From assembly GCA_001949185.1 (NCBI GenBank), contig BDGG01000003.1, forward strand, positions 4,709,092 through 4,773,091: a stretch of 64,000 nucleotides of DNA, in the 5' to 3' direction. Below are positions 43,610 through 57,000 of the stretch, one piece after another (the stretch's first letter is position 1; each line of letters starts with the position of its first letter). A model generated the notes under the pieces. It worked only from the letters and a program-made list of their open reading frames with translations, did not search any database and was not told the origin of the DNA. The position numbers and the translations under genes were made by a program. The stretch comes from Ramazzottius varieornatus (lineage: Eukaryota; Tardigrada; Eutardigrada; Parachela; Ramazzottiidae).

Positions 43610-46600
43610 ATGTCTACAAAATTGAAGGATTTGAATCATCTGAACGGAAGCGTGGTGGAAGTCAAGAGCAAGGTGAGAATTTTGTCGAAGAGTATCCCTT
43701 CGAAATTCAATCTATGCCACCTGTTTGACGCAGCCATAAATTATCAGGGTATGAATATGGCAGCAAACCAATCAAGGAAAGCCGAATCAAACCACTCTGT
43801 TGATGTTGATTGCCTGGATAATGGCCATCAGGCTGCAAGGTTAATCGGCAGTGACGTCTTCCACAGCTTTAGATGGGCTGCTGAGTTGATTGGTTGTCTG
43901 GATTGATGGATTGTGGGGGTTCCATTCTAATTCTGTTTTCTTTCAGTTCGACGCGGAATTTCGTCGCTTCGCCATCAGAAAGTTTTCCGGCGAGAAGTTT
44001 GAGGATCTGTATCAGACACTACAGCGCCTTCATGGATTACAGAGCATTCCCTTCGTGATATTCTATACCGACAAGGATGGCGACCTTCTTCCCATCAACA
44101 ACAATGAAAATTACATGAAAGCCTTGACGTCGCCCCTGACGGTACTCAGAATATCGGTGCAGCGCAAAGGTAAGTTCTCATGAAATTACTTTGTGAGGAA
44201 AGGCAGAAAAGACACAGACGAACAGATAATCAGCTTCACTTCACGAGACTTCATCGAGATTAGGAATGATGCGCCACTCTTAAAGCCGAAAGACAAGACG
44301 TGAAGGCGCGCTCTTATCAGTCCAGCAGGCAGATTACTATTTGCATGCTTGATGCTGGCTACCAGATACAAAACAGTCCATCTTTCGGTTTTTTTCCAAA
44401 TATTTCAGCAGCATTCGGGCCAATTCCACGTTCCAACAACATCGTTTTTTCCCAGAGACGCACAATGTCAGCCCATGACACCCAGAACGTGCGCCTCTTG
44501 GCAAAAATGGTTTTTTCCCGGGTTCCTTTGCCGAGCTTCCAGAGTGCAGACCAATCAGAATCGGTAATTGGCTTTCTTCTGCCATAAGTTTCAGTTTCGC
44601 TTCTCGGCTTTCTTTCCATGCTCAGGAACGACAAGCTTCGATAGTCGCGTTCGTAGGATCTTCGCGGCGATTTTCCTGGGTTCTGTGGTGAAGAACTGCA
44701 TGGAGTTTCGTCAGTCTTTTGTATTGGTAAGGTTCAGGGAATTTAGAAAGGGTTCCTTTCGAGTGGGCCGTTGCCGATTGTGCGCATGGGTAGGCTGTGA
44801 ACCATGTTTATGTCATGAAGGAGTTTTGGCTTGAGGGAATGTTGGAGCTTCTGCTTGCCGTGGAATTAGCATTTTGTGCAGTGGAGCTTGACAGGCTGGT
44901 TGTTGAGCACGTAACGATGGCAGGCTGTGGCCAGCCATGCCGTACAAGCCACTTGTCCTGCAGAAGAGCGCGCCATGTCAAGCGGATAAACCAGAACGTG
45001 ATAGAGAACCTGCGCCGGAGAGCTGACGGACATTTGACTTCCATGCGTGCCTCTTAACTGCGTCGGATTTGGTACAGTTTCTCTTTTGAGCTCTCGTATG
45101 ATGAAATGCAACTCGAGGGAAAATTCTTATATCGAAGCATGACCAAGATCAATGTCAAAGAAGTAATTTCGTAGTGAGGTACGTACCTGCATATATTCGA
45201 GTCATGACAATCTCATGGCAAAGAGTTCGTAGGTACGCGGAGTTGTAGAATTTCAGGAACCTGCTTACATTAATACCGTGCTCAGTAGATGGTGTGCGAT
45301 ATGCAGGTTAGTGGTTTGGCTTGGCGACTCTCCTGACGAGTTATTACGGTCGAGGTTTGAGCGGAATCTTTGTGTCGGTGAAGTTTTTCCGCGTCGTTAG
45401 GCATTTGTGCGGCGGAATGACAGAATGGTCATTAAGTACGTCTGACTCTTGAAAGAATTACAGCGGTGAGCCGACCTTTGGCTATTTTTTGCGTAATTTC
45501 CGCGACTCGTGTGTTTTCTGATGGCGCAGCTGAAATTAACTTTAAGCCGGTTGCCATTATTTACTCGTTCGTACGTTGAGTTTGAATCCATCCATTCCAC
45601 CAACATCAATAATTGCAACAGTTTCGATTGCGAGCTTCTCGTAACATTAATATTGGTTCACCCTTTGGGCGGCTTATGAGCTGCGGAAAAACCGACGGGC
45701 TCGTTGTGACGCTTATGAGATGTTCGCAGATTATTTAGTTATCGCCGGTGTGTTGGCGCAATTTGTCTTCGTCTAATTGATATTCTGGGTCGCCCCCACG
45801 AACTCTGCAAAAATATCGACAACAGACTCGATGAATAGTTTTGTCTTTTGAGGTGAATCTGGTTTGCGAAGATCCCTCAAGGTCTTCGCCTACTCGAAGA
45901 ACCCGTTCTGTATGATTGTTATTTTAACAATCATTCGAACACACGTTATGTTCTTGTCAAATTATTTGATGTAAAAACGCAGTGTTCGCTTTTGTCGAAG
46001 CTTGCCGAGATTTTCGTCCAACTCATAGTAAAAGATAAATGGTTTTTGATGCCCAGACAAGCTTGACAAGATGTTCTCCCCAATGGCGGACGTTTCCAGC
46101 CAAAAACACTGACTTTGTTAACCACTTGGGGAGAAGAATAAATTTCAAAGATTGTTTTTCAAGTGGCGCACTTTTATAGTATTATTGGCTGTATGCATGC
46201 GCCACTTGGGAAGGCTTTGTCGAATTTGATTGTGGAGCTCCCAGCTTTGTTCAAGTTTAAATACTGTTGTGTAATCTGGATTATTTTTCAGTGTGCTCAA
46301 GGAGTTTAGCGGAAAGAAAAAATTGCCGTGTAGTACGGGGAAAATGGGCGTTTGGCAGTGGAAGGGATAATTCTTCTCAGTGATTCGTTCCTCATGGAAT
46401 GCGCATTTGTTTTGGTGCTGATATCCGTTCGGCGCGACCTCATAAATTCATAACAAAGACTGGTCCTAGTCGTCCTGCTGATAAGGGTGCTAGTGAAACG
46501 CACATGGCAAGGTTGAGTCAGCCAAGCGGACAGTAGTAATACATATTTGAAATACAAAGTGAGGGAAAGCATGGAAAAGTGGGCGGTGCAGGCATGAGGA

Positions 46601-49600
46601 TAATCGCCGGGTTCGGAGAAGAAGACTGATCCCCGTCGACAGGTAGCTGTGACACAGCTCAGGTGCTTTGTTCACCTTACTTCCATATCACAAAATATGA
46701 CCTATGCTCGGTTGTAAAATTTGGACCTGGCCTTTGTTTGATATGAGTCGAAGTTTCGAAGCCATTCTGACCTGCAATGTAAAGCTGATAATGGCGACAG
46801 GGCATATCGCAGTGGGAAACAGTCTGACCAAGAGCAACTTGTGCAAGTCCCATCTAGTTGGTCTTGATCTGACATTGAAAGAGTGATTCAGGTAATTTGA
46901 GCGACTTTCACCTGCAGATCTAAATTCTAAAATTAGCTCATTTACGTCATCGCTCTGAGGATCTCTTGACATTTTGATGAGAGCGTTGCGAAGATTAGAT
47001 CAATCGGGTTAGAGCATAGGCTCTTTCGTGGATGTTAGATAATTAAAAGATAAATGCGAGCTTCGTTTTCCAGGAAGCAAAATTTTTTTCCAGAAACGAA
47101 AATTTTCTCACCGATTTTCAGAGTTGTTGCCGCTCTCATACTACAGTATAAGAGCGGTGACATGAGAAAACTTCGCCACAGTTCCAAAAAATAGAACTGG
47201 TTGTGCGCGAGTTGCCGTGGGAAACTGTGGCTCCCCCATTTTACTTGCACCTCCCAAGCCACGCACTTACGGACGTTAAGCGCGACTTGAAGTGCATGCA
47301 TGGGTCATTCCCATGTGCACTGGCGCAAGCTGGAACAACGTTCCCCCTTCGATGCGCGAGTTGAGCGGGGTGAGACTTAGCGAGAGAAATGGAACAGCGA
47401 TACATATTTGGCCTTTTTTATGATGTGTTCGGATCTTTTTGTTAGCGCGGTATCTGGCGAAGGCATCAGACTTTGAATTAGTGAAACATGCGGTCAGATG
47501 AAATTTTGATTCAGCAATGTGGGGAGGTGGAAAGGAGGTTGGAAAGGCTGTAAACGGTTTGTTTGTTCCTGTCAGAAGATCACATGGCTGGCTTGTACCG
47601 GTATGGCAATGTTAGTCACCTTTTAGACAAATATACGGCGATCGTTTTGATGTGACACTTTGATCAACAAGAAACCAGCTTGAGCTCTGCGAACTTTGCT
47701 GGCAGAAGGTCTTTGATGTGATTTATGGCCTGCAACAAATGTTTATTCGGCCTGTCGGCACAATGCATGGCAAGGGCTTAACGTTGTTTATCACGGCGAA
47801 CCTTGCGCCGGCTGGCAATATTTACTCACGTTTCTTCGTCACGCAAAACTGAAACTGCATCGCTGAAATCCTGTATTTCCAAGCGATAATCGTCATGTTG
47901 ATTGGGCTCTAAAACAAAAATATTCTTATATTATCGAATAAGGTGAATAATGTTTTATAGGGCGCACTTGAAAACAGTCACACGTCTTTCCCGCCTTCCT
48001 CATAACAACACTGGTTTCAAAAATACCGCATAGCCTATTTAGTAGTTTTTTCTGTCTTTATTTCTATCAAAAATCTAAGACAAAATTTTGAAGTGTTCAA
48101 AAACAGATTGAAACGGGTCTCAGCTAGATCCAAAGTGGCGTACGCTTTCAGCCAATATCACTGAGAACGTGCGCCATTTGGCAAACGATCTGGGCGAGTT
48201 TGTTTAACGATCTTCCTAAGTGTAAAACATGACTAGCTAGTGGTTCTGACCACTGGGAAGGCCGAGCAAAGGAGGTAAAAGATTATAGGCCACACATTCC
48301 TACTGCGTTACGTTGCAGTTGCGATTTAAAAATTGCTGTTGCCCGGATCAAGTTACGCATTTGTTTTCAGTACAGAGTTTGCGATATGTGGAAGCTGGAA
48401 CAATCTGATCGTCTATTGATATCTCGAGACCTAAAAGGGCCTCGCTTCGCTCGGCCTGACTATCTGTTCTTTATCTGACGTCTTTTTCTGCTTCTCTTTT
48501 GCAGATGAGAACTGGAGCGATCTCATAGGCTACAGCACACTAAACCGGAAGAAGGATGCCAAGAACAAAATACTGGGGCAAATGCCCCTCTCCTCGCATT
48601 CAGCCAACAAGAATTCCAAAACGACACCGCTGAAGATTGGCATGCCAGAGGACTTCAGGTACTGTCCGGTCAATCGAAATCTGGTACCTATTTCTCCGAT
48701 TTTGTTTTGAAGTCTGCTATGCATTCGCCATACAGCACGACAAGCCAAGGCCGAAATTACATTACACATAAATTACACCGTAGCTTTACTGGTGTGATCA
48801 AGTAATCAACCCGCATGTGGACCGGCTGTGTCGGTATGGCTCGCAGTATCATTAATTTTGCACGATTTCTTTACTTTGAAATCGCAAAATCAGGTACCAG
48901 ATTTCGAGCGACCGCACTGTACCAGACACTGATCGGACGTGATATCTGACTTCCCTCTGAGGCTTTGACTGTCGTCTGTACTGAAAATGAATTGACCTGA
49001 AAATATCCTTGCTCGTTGTAGACAAGTGTCGGCCATCATCGACGTCGACATCCTCCCACAAACACTCCGACGAGTCCGGTTATTAAAACACGGCTCTGAT
49101 CGGCCTCTTGGTAAGCTTCGACTTTATGGTGCGAAAGTTTTTTCGCGCATCCGTCGTTCTTCTAAAAAAGCGCTGTCAAGTTGGTTCCGAGCATGGCCTT
49201 GTCGGATATTTCTTAGAGAAAGGGCAAAACTGAAAACTCGGCAGACAAGGCCGACAAAGTTGCTTCCCAAGTGGCGCACCGTCACCGTGTTACTGGCCGA
49301 CAGCATGCGCTACTTATAGAAAACCCTTTTTTCGAGCCTGATAAGACCCGGTTTTATGGCTATGGCGAAATACATCTCTACTGACTGGCAGCCTAATGCT
49401 GACAACTTATTGCTACTATGATCTGGGGTACTTTTTCAGGTTTCTACATTCGCGATGGAAACAGCGTGAAAGTAACGCCAACGGGAATCGTTCGAGTTCC
49501 CGGCATCTTCATATCGCGCCTCGTTCCCGGCGGCCTAGCCGAGAGCACGGGCCTTCTTTCCGTCGAAGATGAGGTGGTGGAAGTGAATGGTATTGAGGTG

Positions 49601-50328
49601 GCGGGCAAGACCCTGGACCAGGTGACGGACATGATGATCGCTAATAGTTCTAACCTGATCATCACCGTCAAACCCGCCAACCAGCGCCTGACAAAGTCCC
49701 CGTCCGACTCAGAGGCCCTGACCGATGCTCAACTGTCCAGGTCCTCGCCGGCCATGAGGAACACTCACCAGCGCTCGTCACAAATGTCCGCTTCGGCGGC
49801 TTCCACGTCGTCCTTCCCGTCCAACCAGTCCTACAGTATGGAAGACGACGACGATATGGACGAAATAAGAGATCTAACTGCAGGTTTGTGTAGAATAAAG
49901 CAACGTCCGCTGGCAACGAGAGGTCTGCGGACGTAACCAGCTTACTCGTGCAGCCACCTGTATACATACCCACTATGACAAAGGCACGCGTTGGTGTATG
50001 CATGCAGGTAGTTGCAACTGCGGTGCGTTCAGCATGCCGAATTTGCGACGACCTGCATACGTAACGTGTTTTCTTCAGCTTTAGTGATTCTTTTACATTA
50101 ACTTGGACGGTTTATGTTGCAGAGACCAAGCTTGGTCAGATAGGGAATAACAGCGGAAGTTCGGGAACCGGAAGTGATCGCCCGTCGTCTTCCTCGTCGA
50201 CCACGGCCCGAAGAGAGTCCGTCAAGGCCATGCGACCAATTAGCAACGGACTACACGTCACAAAGATTATAATTGATGGCAAAAGTAATGGCATCATTCA
50301 TGAGAACGAACAAGTTTTTACGCTCTGA
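43610..50328 (+). CDS. PARD6: PAR-6 cell-polarity protein
   Basis: Six exons (43610-43672, 43947-44169, 48505-48658, 49022-49110, 49440-49883, 50123-50328) encode 392 residues. The PB1 domain ([36 protein letters not shown] with the acidic OPCA motif) pairs with aPKC. The semi-CRIB is [20 protein letters not shown], which binds Cdc42 with the PDZ. The PDZ domain follows with [51 protein letters not shown] and [12 protein letters not shown]. The C-terminus EQVFTL matches the family's '..GTIITL' tail. Junction phases are all consistent. The start ATG at 43610 matches the short first exon of other PAR-6 genes. Intron 2 is 4.3 kb, by far the longest here, and contains four hairpin repeats but no recognised nested gene. 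Confidence 0.93.
44452..44499. repeat. palindromic hairpin in PAR-6 intron 2
   Basis: Decayed copy (CAGAGACGCACAAT..AACGTGCGCCTCTT). Confidence 0.82.
46079..46207. repeat. palindromic hairpin dimer in PAR-6 intron 2
   Basis: A decayed copy at 46079-46127 and a good copy at 46161-46207, period 82 nt. Flanks ACAAGCTTGACAAG and TTGTCGAATTTGATTG. Confidence 0.85.
48133..48179. repeat. palindromic hairpin in PAR-6 intron 2
   Basis: AAGTGGCGTACGCTTTCAG..CTGAGAACGTGCGCCATTT, followed by ACGATCTGGGCGAGTTTGTT. Confidence 0.9.
49269..49315. repeat. palindromic hairpin in PAR-6 intron 4
   Basis: Left flank AACTCGGCAGACAAGGCCGACAAAG; arms AAGTGGCGCACC and GCATGCGCTACTT. Confidence 0.88.
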
Positions 50329-51074
50329 GCTTTCAGCACCGTTTTCCATGTATCGTGAAACACACGAAAATCGTCTCTGTCGATCTTTCCATGCGTGCCT
50401 TTTATGAGATCGTAACGGTGGTTTTTAATCGTTTTTAGCCAGTAACTTCTGATCCAATGTGTTTCGGCAGCTATGTATCTTTGTATCAATATTCTGTTTT
50501 ACACCCTTTTCAGGTTTATCCGTTGCTGTACCTTTTCTGCTTTTGCAGATGTTATTGCCGCCCTTTGAATCTGTTACTGTTGCGTGAATCACTTTGGTTC
50601 ATAGTTTAAACGTTGCGTTCGGCCAGAAGAAATGAACTCTTGTACGAGACGGCATCCTTTTGAATTCCTTCGCATGCGTCACCAAGAAGACATGGTGAGA
50701 AGTGGACAACAGAGCTGGAAGAATTTGACAGGGAAGAGCCCACCGTGGCTTCAGCTCTTCACCGGAAGTCAGCTGCTTGAGTTCGGCGCCCTCTGAAAGC
50801 GACCAAGACCGTGCAGGCGGTACAGCTTTAGTCCAGATCAGTGCGAAGGTTCCCGAGCCTTAATGTAACCGTCAAGGTATTTTTCCTGAAGCGGCGCAAG
50901 AAGGAATTTTCCTCTCAGCTTTTAATCGATGGTCATTCTCATCAGGAAGGTTGTACGAACAGTACAACAAGGTCTTGTTAAGCTCTAATCGATTGACAGG
51001 CGAGAAAAAAAGAGCGGATTTTGCTTGAGAACTTTATTAACATAATAGAATGTAAAAAGTCACAGCAGACAAGT
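50329..51074. other. intergenic between convergent PAR-6 and RPS24
   Basis: No gene seen. PAR-6 3' UTR and RPS24 3' flank are expected here. Confidence 0.4.
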
Positions 51075-51929
51075 CTATTTCTTCTTGCCGGCACCAACTG
51101 TGGCCTTTTTGGTACCTCGAACCTTCTTCATACGGTTCTTCTTTTCCTTGCGTTGCTTTCGGCCAGGCTTTGTTACTTTCTCTGCGAGTCCCATCTGCAA
51201 GGAAAAAAGATCAGTGAAACCACGTTGTGAACGAACGATTCAGCATTCCGGAGTACCCAAAACTGGGAGCACGGCGATCCAATTCAAGCAGATCGTCATC
51301 TTAATTGGTGCACGCTTTCAGTGATTTTGGCTCGAAGCGTGCGCCACTTGAAACACCGATCTGGCCAAGTTTGGACGTATGACTTGATTAACAATGTTGA
51401 TCGTAAGAAATCTGAATGCAACCGGCTGCAAAACTGTAATCAAACAATCAACGATACCCGCACATTACATAACAACGCCCTTCTCGAAGATATTTCTCTT
51501 CGAGATTCCCAGCGTTAACTTACCCTGACAAGTCTGTATTTGGGTTCAAACTTCTTGGCCGCGTCTACGGAGTCGTAAATAAGGGCAAATCCTTTCGTTC
51601 TTCCTCCACCAAACTGTGTTTTGAATCCGAAAACCATAACAGTATCAGTGGTGGTTTTGTATAGTCGCGCAAGCTTCTCTCTGACTTCCGTTCGTTTCAG
51701 GGTAGATCTGCCGGGATGGATGATGTCCACAACCTAGCCAAGAGTAACCCATACATTCAGACACATCTGCACTTCGTCTATAAGCGCAAAACGACTCACC
51801 ATTTGCTTTCTTTTGAGAAGACGGTTGGTCATAAAGTGACGCGTTCTGATGGTGGCGGTCTGATCGTCCGACTGCAAAGAAACGCCATCAGTACGTAGTT
51901 CTTTTCACTTCTCACCGTCGACTCACCAT
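51075..51929 (-). CDS. RPS24: Ribosomal protein S24 (eS24)
   Basis: Exons 51929-51927 (the ATG alone), 51871-51800, 51733-51524 and 51194-51075 encode 134 residues; human has 131-133. The sequence reads [19 protein letters not shown], then the core [20 protein letters not shown] and [22 protein letters not shown], and ends in the basic tail [24 protein letters not shown]. The intron directly after the start ATG and the highly conserved core make the assignment secure. It is a small-subunit component needed for 18S rRNA maturation. It is divergent with NDUFV2 across about 555 nt. Intron 3 holds one hairpin repeat. Confidence 0.95.
51303..51349. repeat. palindromic hairpin in RPS24 intron 3
   Basis: Left arm decayed (AATTGGTGCACGC), right arm AGCGTGCGCCACTT intact. 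Confidence 0.85.
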
Positions 51930-52484
51930 TTTCGATGGTGCTCTTCCTCGATGGTATCAAGAATGTTCCAGAATACGAGGGATAACGCAGGAAGAAACGT
52001 CGTCGGCAGATGGAGAACCTGGAAGGCAGCACGGAAAGAGGTAAGAACGAAAATGGAAATTTTTCATCACTGCATCAGGGAAAAAGATCCGCAATAAGGC
52101 AAATCCCCAGGGTAAAATTCACTTCATTATGGTCGTGAAGCATCCTTCTCGCACATTCAGTTGATTGTTTTGTTACCGAAAGACCAACATAACAGCTGAT
52201 GCCTGATGGAAATTAAAATGTGTTTTATCCTGATCTTTCTGATCCTGATCTTTTGTTCTTCCTCAGAGTTCAAACCCTGTCTAGGCTCTCTTCCTTCCAC
52301 GTCACGTCGGAAGCGGACTGTTGCTTTCCACAGTTGCGTGAGGAGCATTGGTGTTGCAGATTCCTGCGGACACCTGTGTGGACGCTTCACGGACAACTGC
52401 ATTCTAAGGGCTCCTGTCGAAGAATTTCCAGTCGTTCTGCTTGATACTTCAGATCGCGCCTGACGATCCAACTGCGACTTCAGG
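51930..52484. other. divergent promoter region RPS24/NDUFV2
   Basis: Contains 5' UTRs and probably a bidirectional promoter. A plus frame 52206-52463 begins with a hydrophobic leader and has several cysteines, but it overlaps promoter sequence and is treated as chance. Confidence 0.4.
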
Positions 52485-53844
52485 ATGTTGCCGTCGATCG
52501 TTCGAGCAGCTACGAGATATGTGTCGCCTTCCACGGTAAGAAGTCACGCTGGGCATGAGTTGTAGATGGTCTGCATCCACTCAGCTACACCTTCACGTTA
52601 TAGGTTAGTCGTGGAATTGCTTCTTCGACGCCCGTCCTGTCTTCTCATCTTTTTGTGGTAAGGATTCCGCTCATATTCATTCACGGTAAACGTACCTCTT
52701 CATCGTCAGAAAAATATATTATATGTGTTGTTTTTCATTGCAGCACAGAGACACGGACTACAACAATCCAGATGTACCCTTCGAATTTTCTCCTGACAAT
52801 ATGAAGGTACGAGTAACTTGATCTTTTTCGCATTGTTTTCCAGAAATCTGCAGTTTCCTGCACCATCAGTTCATTCTTCTTTCTTTGCTCAGAGAATCGA
52901 AGCGATCTTAGCGCAGTTTCCCGATGGACACAAGAGGGCTGGCGTGATTCCCATCCTCGACCTTGCACAAAGGCAGCACGGTCAGAGGAGTTCCTCTTTC
53001 AGTATTCCATCTCTCGTTTGCTAGACTAACCTACTGAGCATGTCGTGTTGTGGCTGCAGGATGGCTTCCCATCTCTGCCATGCACAAAGTGGCCGAAGTG
53101 CTGGATATGCCGCGGATGAGAGTCTACGAAGTGGCCACCTTTTACACCATGTTCAACCGGCAGCCAACGGGCAAGTACCACGTCCAAGTCTGCACGACGA
53201 CGCCCTGTATGCTGTGTGGAGCGGAAGCTGTCCGCGAAAGACTCAAGGAAAAACTAGGTGGGACAATCTACGTTCTGAACTTCTGGCATCGAGAACCGAA
53301 AAACGGATAGTGGGCAAAGATGTTCACTCAGATTCTTTTCCCAACTGGCGCATGTTCTCGGTCAGTATGACGGAGAGCGTACGCCAATTGAAACGACGAT
53401 CTGCAAAAGCGCATTTTTGCCGATTTGCCAAAATAATTCATGAATTTAACGTTCCCTGAATTGTAGGAATCGACAAAGGACAGACGACGAAGGATGGTAT
53501 GTTCACTTTGAGCGAGGTGGAATGCTTGGGCGCTTGCGTCAACGCACCGATGATCCAGGTCAACGATGACTTTTACGTAAGAAGAATCAGCTTCTTTAGT
53601 ATTCTTAGCATAAAGTTGGACTCTCACACAGATTTTCTGGATGGAGATAGATGGTTAACTTGTCATCTTGTAGGAAGACTTGAGTTTGAAAGATGTCGAC
53701 GACATCATCGACAACCTAAGGGCCGGAAAGAGGCCGACGCCCGGTCCGCGGAACGGCAGGACATGTTCAGAACCCATCGCGGGACTTACCTCGCTGACGG
53801 AAGAACCGAAAGGACCCGGCTTTGGTCTGCAGGCTGGGCTTTAA
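52485..53844 (+). CDS. NDUFV2: Complex I 24 kDa subunit, NDUFV2
   Basis: Seven exons (52485-52535, 52604-52657, 52744-52806, 52893-52980, 53060-53257, 53467-53576, 53674-53844) encode 244 residues; human has 249. The N-terminus is a basic, Ser-rich mitochondrial presequence ([12 protein letters not shown]..). Conserved blocks: [58 protein letters not shown], then the 2Fe-2S ligands in CTTTPC and [10 protein letters not shown], ending [10 protein letters not shown]. It carries cluster N1a in the NADH-dehydrogenase module. All intron phases close. Intron 5 holds one hairpin repeat. Confidence 0.95.
53343..53389. repeat. palindromic hairpin in NDUFV2 intron 5
   Basis: AACTGGCGCATG..AGCGTACGCCAATT: the outer and inner changes are matched between the arms (CTGGCG/CGCCAA partly). 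Confidence 0.85.
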
Positions 53845-54034
53845 TTCGTTGGCATAACTTTGACTGTCTTTAAATTGTCCCTATAGACTATCAACTTTTG
53901 TTTTAGCCCTACAGATTCTACATTGGTGGTTGGTTTGGAATAATTATTCAGTAGACTTTTGTATATGTCATGTAGTAGACAGGCTCTGATGTGCAGAAAG
54001 CAAAGGCAGTAAGCTGGGTTTTGGTTTAGCTCTT

Positions 54035-57000
54035 TTAGTCATCATCCTTGTCGTGCTGCGCTTCTCTTTCGAAGCACGTCAGAAAGTGTTCTTGTAGAGT
54101 ATGGTATAAATGAAAGCGCAGCCTTCGGATACTGTGATCCTCATCCGGGTAAATCTGGAAGGAAGTTCCGTCATTCACCCTTACAGTATTGTCTCTTTCG
54201 TTGTTTCGTGGACACCAACCTGAGTTTTGAAGAGAATATCAGCCTTCATTAGAGCTTTGGTAAACTGAGCAGCTTGCTGGAAATGCACGTTATCTGTGGA
54301 ACCAAAAACACGGAAGTTAAGCAAAAACGGCGTCCGAGTCGTCCAGCCAATGCTAGGGACAGAAAGTTTTACCATCGGCAGTTCCATGTACAAGGAGGAA
54401 AGACGTGCGGGCGAAGTGCCAGTACAGCGAGTCCGTACTGTAAGGCATTAAATTGGAGTTCTCGTAGGCTTTAGGATTGTCTTCTGGCGTACTCATGAAC
54501 CGTTCAGTGTAGGCCGTATCTACCCGAAAGAAACAACAGCATCAGATTTTTCTGCAATTAACCACGACAAGGCATTGTAAGTATTTGGTACCGTATAACT
54601 TCCAGTCGGTCACAGGAGCCACCGATGCGGCGCAGCGGATGACTTGTGGGGCGTTATCGAGGAGGACTGCTCTTGCTGTGGCGTAACCGCCGTAGGACTG
54701 AAGAAAAGTCAGAAAGCCAGTTATGGAAGCATGAAATGTGGGACAGGAAGCGGCTGCCGGAAGTTGTCCTTACCCATCCCCAAATGCCGACTCGTGCCGG
54801 ATCGAGATACTGGTGGTTATCCAGCAGGTATTGCGCCACTTCCAGTTGGTCCTTCACTTCGTTGAATCCGAGGTTGCGATTAACTTCGTACTTCATCCTG
54901 AAGCCTTGGTAGCCACTTCCTCGACCGTCAATCCGAGCGATAACAACCTCCTGGGAACTGGCCAGGTATTCTTCAAAATCCATACGATAGCGTGAATGGA
55001 CCTCCTGACTTCCGGGTCCACCGTAGACTCTGATGAGCAAGGAATAACGCTTGTTGGCATGTCCGGTGAACTTGGGCGGAAGAAGGAGCTCAACTTGCGC
55101 CTCTATGAAGAAGATATTCCAATAAAAAATTCATATTTCCTAAACGGAAGCTTGGCAAACGAATTCCCCCAAGTGTATTCCAAAGTGACGCACCCTGTCG
55201 CGCAACAACAATGGATATGTGCGCCACTTGAGATACTAATCTAAAGAGAATTCGTCCGTCTACCGACGTTCCATCAAGAATGATTCTTAGTTAAACTGAA
55301 TAAATATTTTTTATTTATATTAATCTAAACTTAATTCACTTTTTTAAAATTTAATTTACTTGGTCCGTTCACGAGAGATTTCAGTTCGACTTCGAGATAC
55401 TTCCGGTGAGGTATAGCTTTGACGTCAACTTGATTCTGGACCTTCTTGTTCCCACGTACTTCGTGAACCTCTTTCAGGTCCGCGTCACCACTGAGAAGAT
55501 GCGAAAGCTGCCATACTTGGGTATAAGGCACGTTGGGTCCTCGGCATGTTACGACGATGTAGTCGGGGTTCTCGCCGTGGCTGAAGCGTACGTCGTCGTA
55601 GTACGTGCAGTTCCTCGTAAGGTTACAAGTCAAACATTTCACGTCGTTGCCGGTGATGCGTATGATGTGTCGATTCCTCGGAGCATCATAGGCCGCAAGA
55701 GCGTAACTGTGAGAGACAAAAATGGCACAAGTTATACTGAAATGTATCGTACATAATTATGGGAGCCCGGCAAACGAACTCGACAAGACTGTCCTCCCCC
55801 GTGGCGCAAATTTTCAGTGTTGTAAACCGAAAGCGTGCGTCACTTAAAAAATCATCTTGTCGAATTTATGCAAGTGGCGCACGTTCACAATGTCATTTGC
55901 AAGACGCGTGCGCCACTTGGAGAAGCAGCCTTGTCGAGTTCGTTTGCCGGACTTTGTGTCTTGGAGTGCGTATTTCACTTACATGGTTTCTTCCTTGTTT
56001 GTATTGCTTTGTACAGCCAATATTTCCGTTATGTCAAAATTAGTGTTCACGCAGTTCATGTCAAACGACGCTGAAGTCGTCGAAAATCTACACACAGTCT
56101 GGTGTTGGCGTTGGTCAGCGTGGTTCCCGGACAGCATGACGATCTTGGCACCATCGTCGAGCGGAAAGGGTGGAGAGTCCTGAGAGAAAAGGGATGTTCG
56201 TGGAAGTGTCACGATAACCTGTCTTGGCGCAACTGACCTCTAACCATCCTTCTCGTGATTCCAGTCTGTATATCTTTGTACACGTTAGCGTACTTGCTGG
56301 GCAAGAAGCCAGGATGGAAATGTTTTGGTATCGGTTAGTCCAACGAACGAAAAGTTTGTCCGGCGCAAGCCATGTCACTGTCGTGATGTACCATTCTCTG
56401 GAGTTAAACGAAGGAGGCCAGTGTATACGTAGTGTGTACCAGGACACCTCGGTCTTGAACTGAAGGGGCCAGGCGGCTGCGCTTACCCAAACTCTTTAAC
56501 CTCTTGTGGCTCCTCAACACGTCGTCCCTCTCCTGGGACACGTCGAGTGCGAGAGACAGCTTCCGGATCGACAATGTACAGGGCTACGGCAGGATTCTTT
56601 GTTCCAGCCTGCAGATACGCAGTAGGTGTTGTCAGCGTATCTCACTGTATGGAAGCTCGGCAGAAAAAAACTCGCGAAAACTGCTATTCCAAGTGGCGCA
56701 CGCTTCCGATGTCACTGGCCGAAAGCGTGCGCCATTTGGAAAAACGATCTTGTCGAGTTTGGCTGTCCTTATGAGGTGACAGTTGCGTACATACTTTGGG
56801 ATAGCGGATCTTGGTGCTGTTGGAATACTGTTTTGCGGGGTTCGCATCGTATCCGTACGTATCGAACGCGAACGTCTGGACTTCCGTGTCGTTGAAGCTA
56901 AGGTACGCCAGATACTTGCTGTCCGGTGACCACCACACCGCGTGATCGCTAGACAAAATCTCCTCTGCAAAAATAAAAGACCATTTCACATTTCCGCGTG

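Noticed and set aside
52206-52463. 85-residue plus ORF with hydrophobic start and cysteines
   Set aside because: It lies in the short divergent promoter of RPS24 and NDUFV2 and ends 22 nt before the NDUFV2 ATG; no splice sites or homologue support it.
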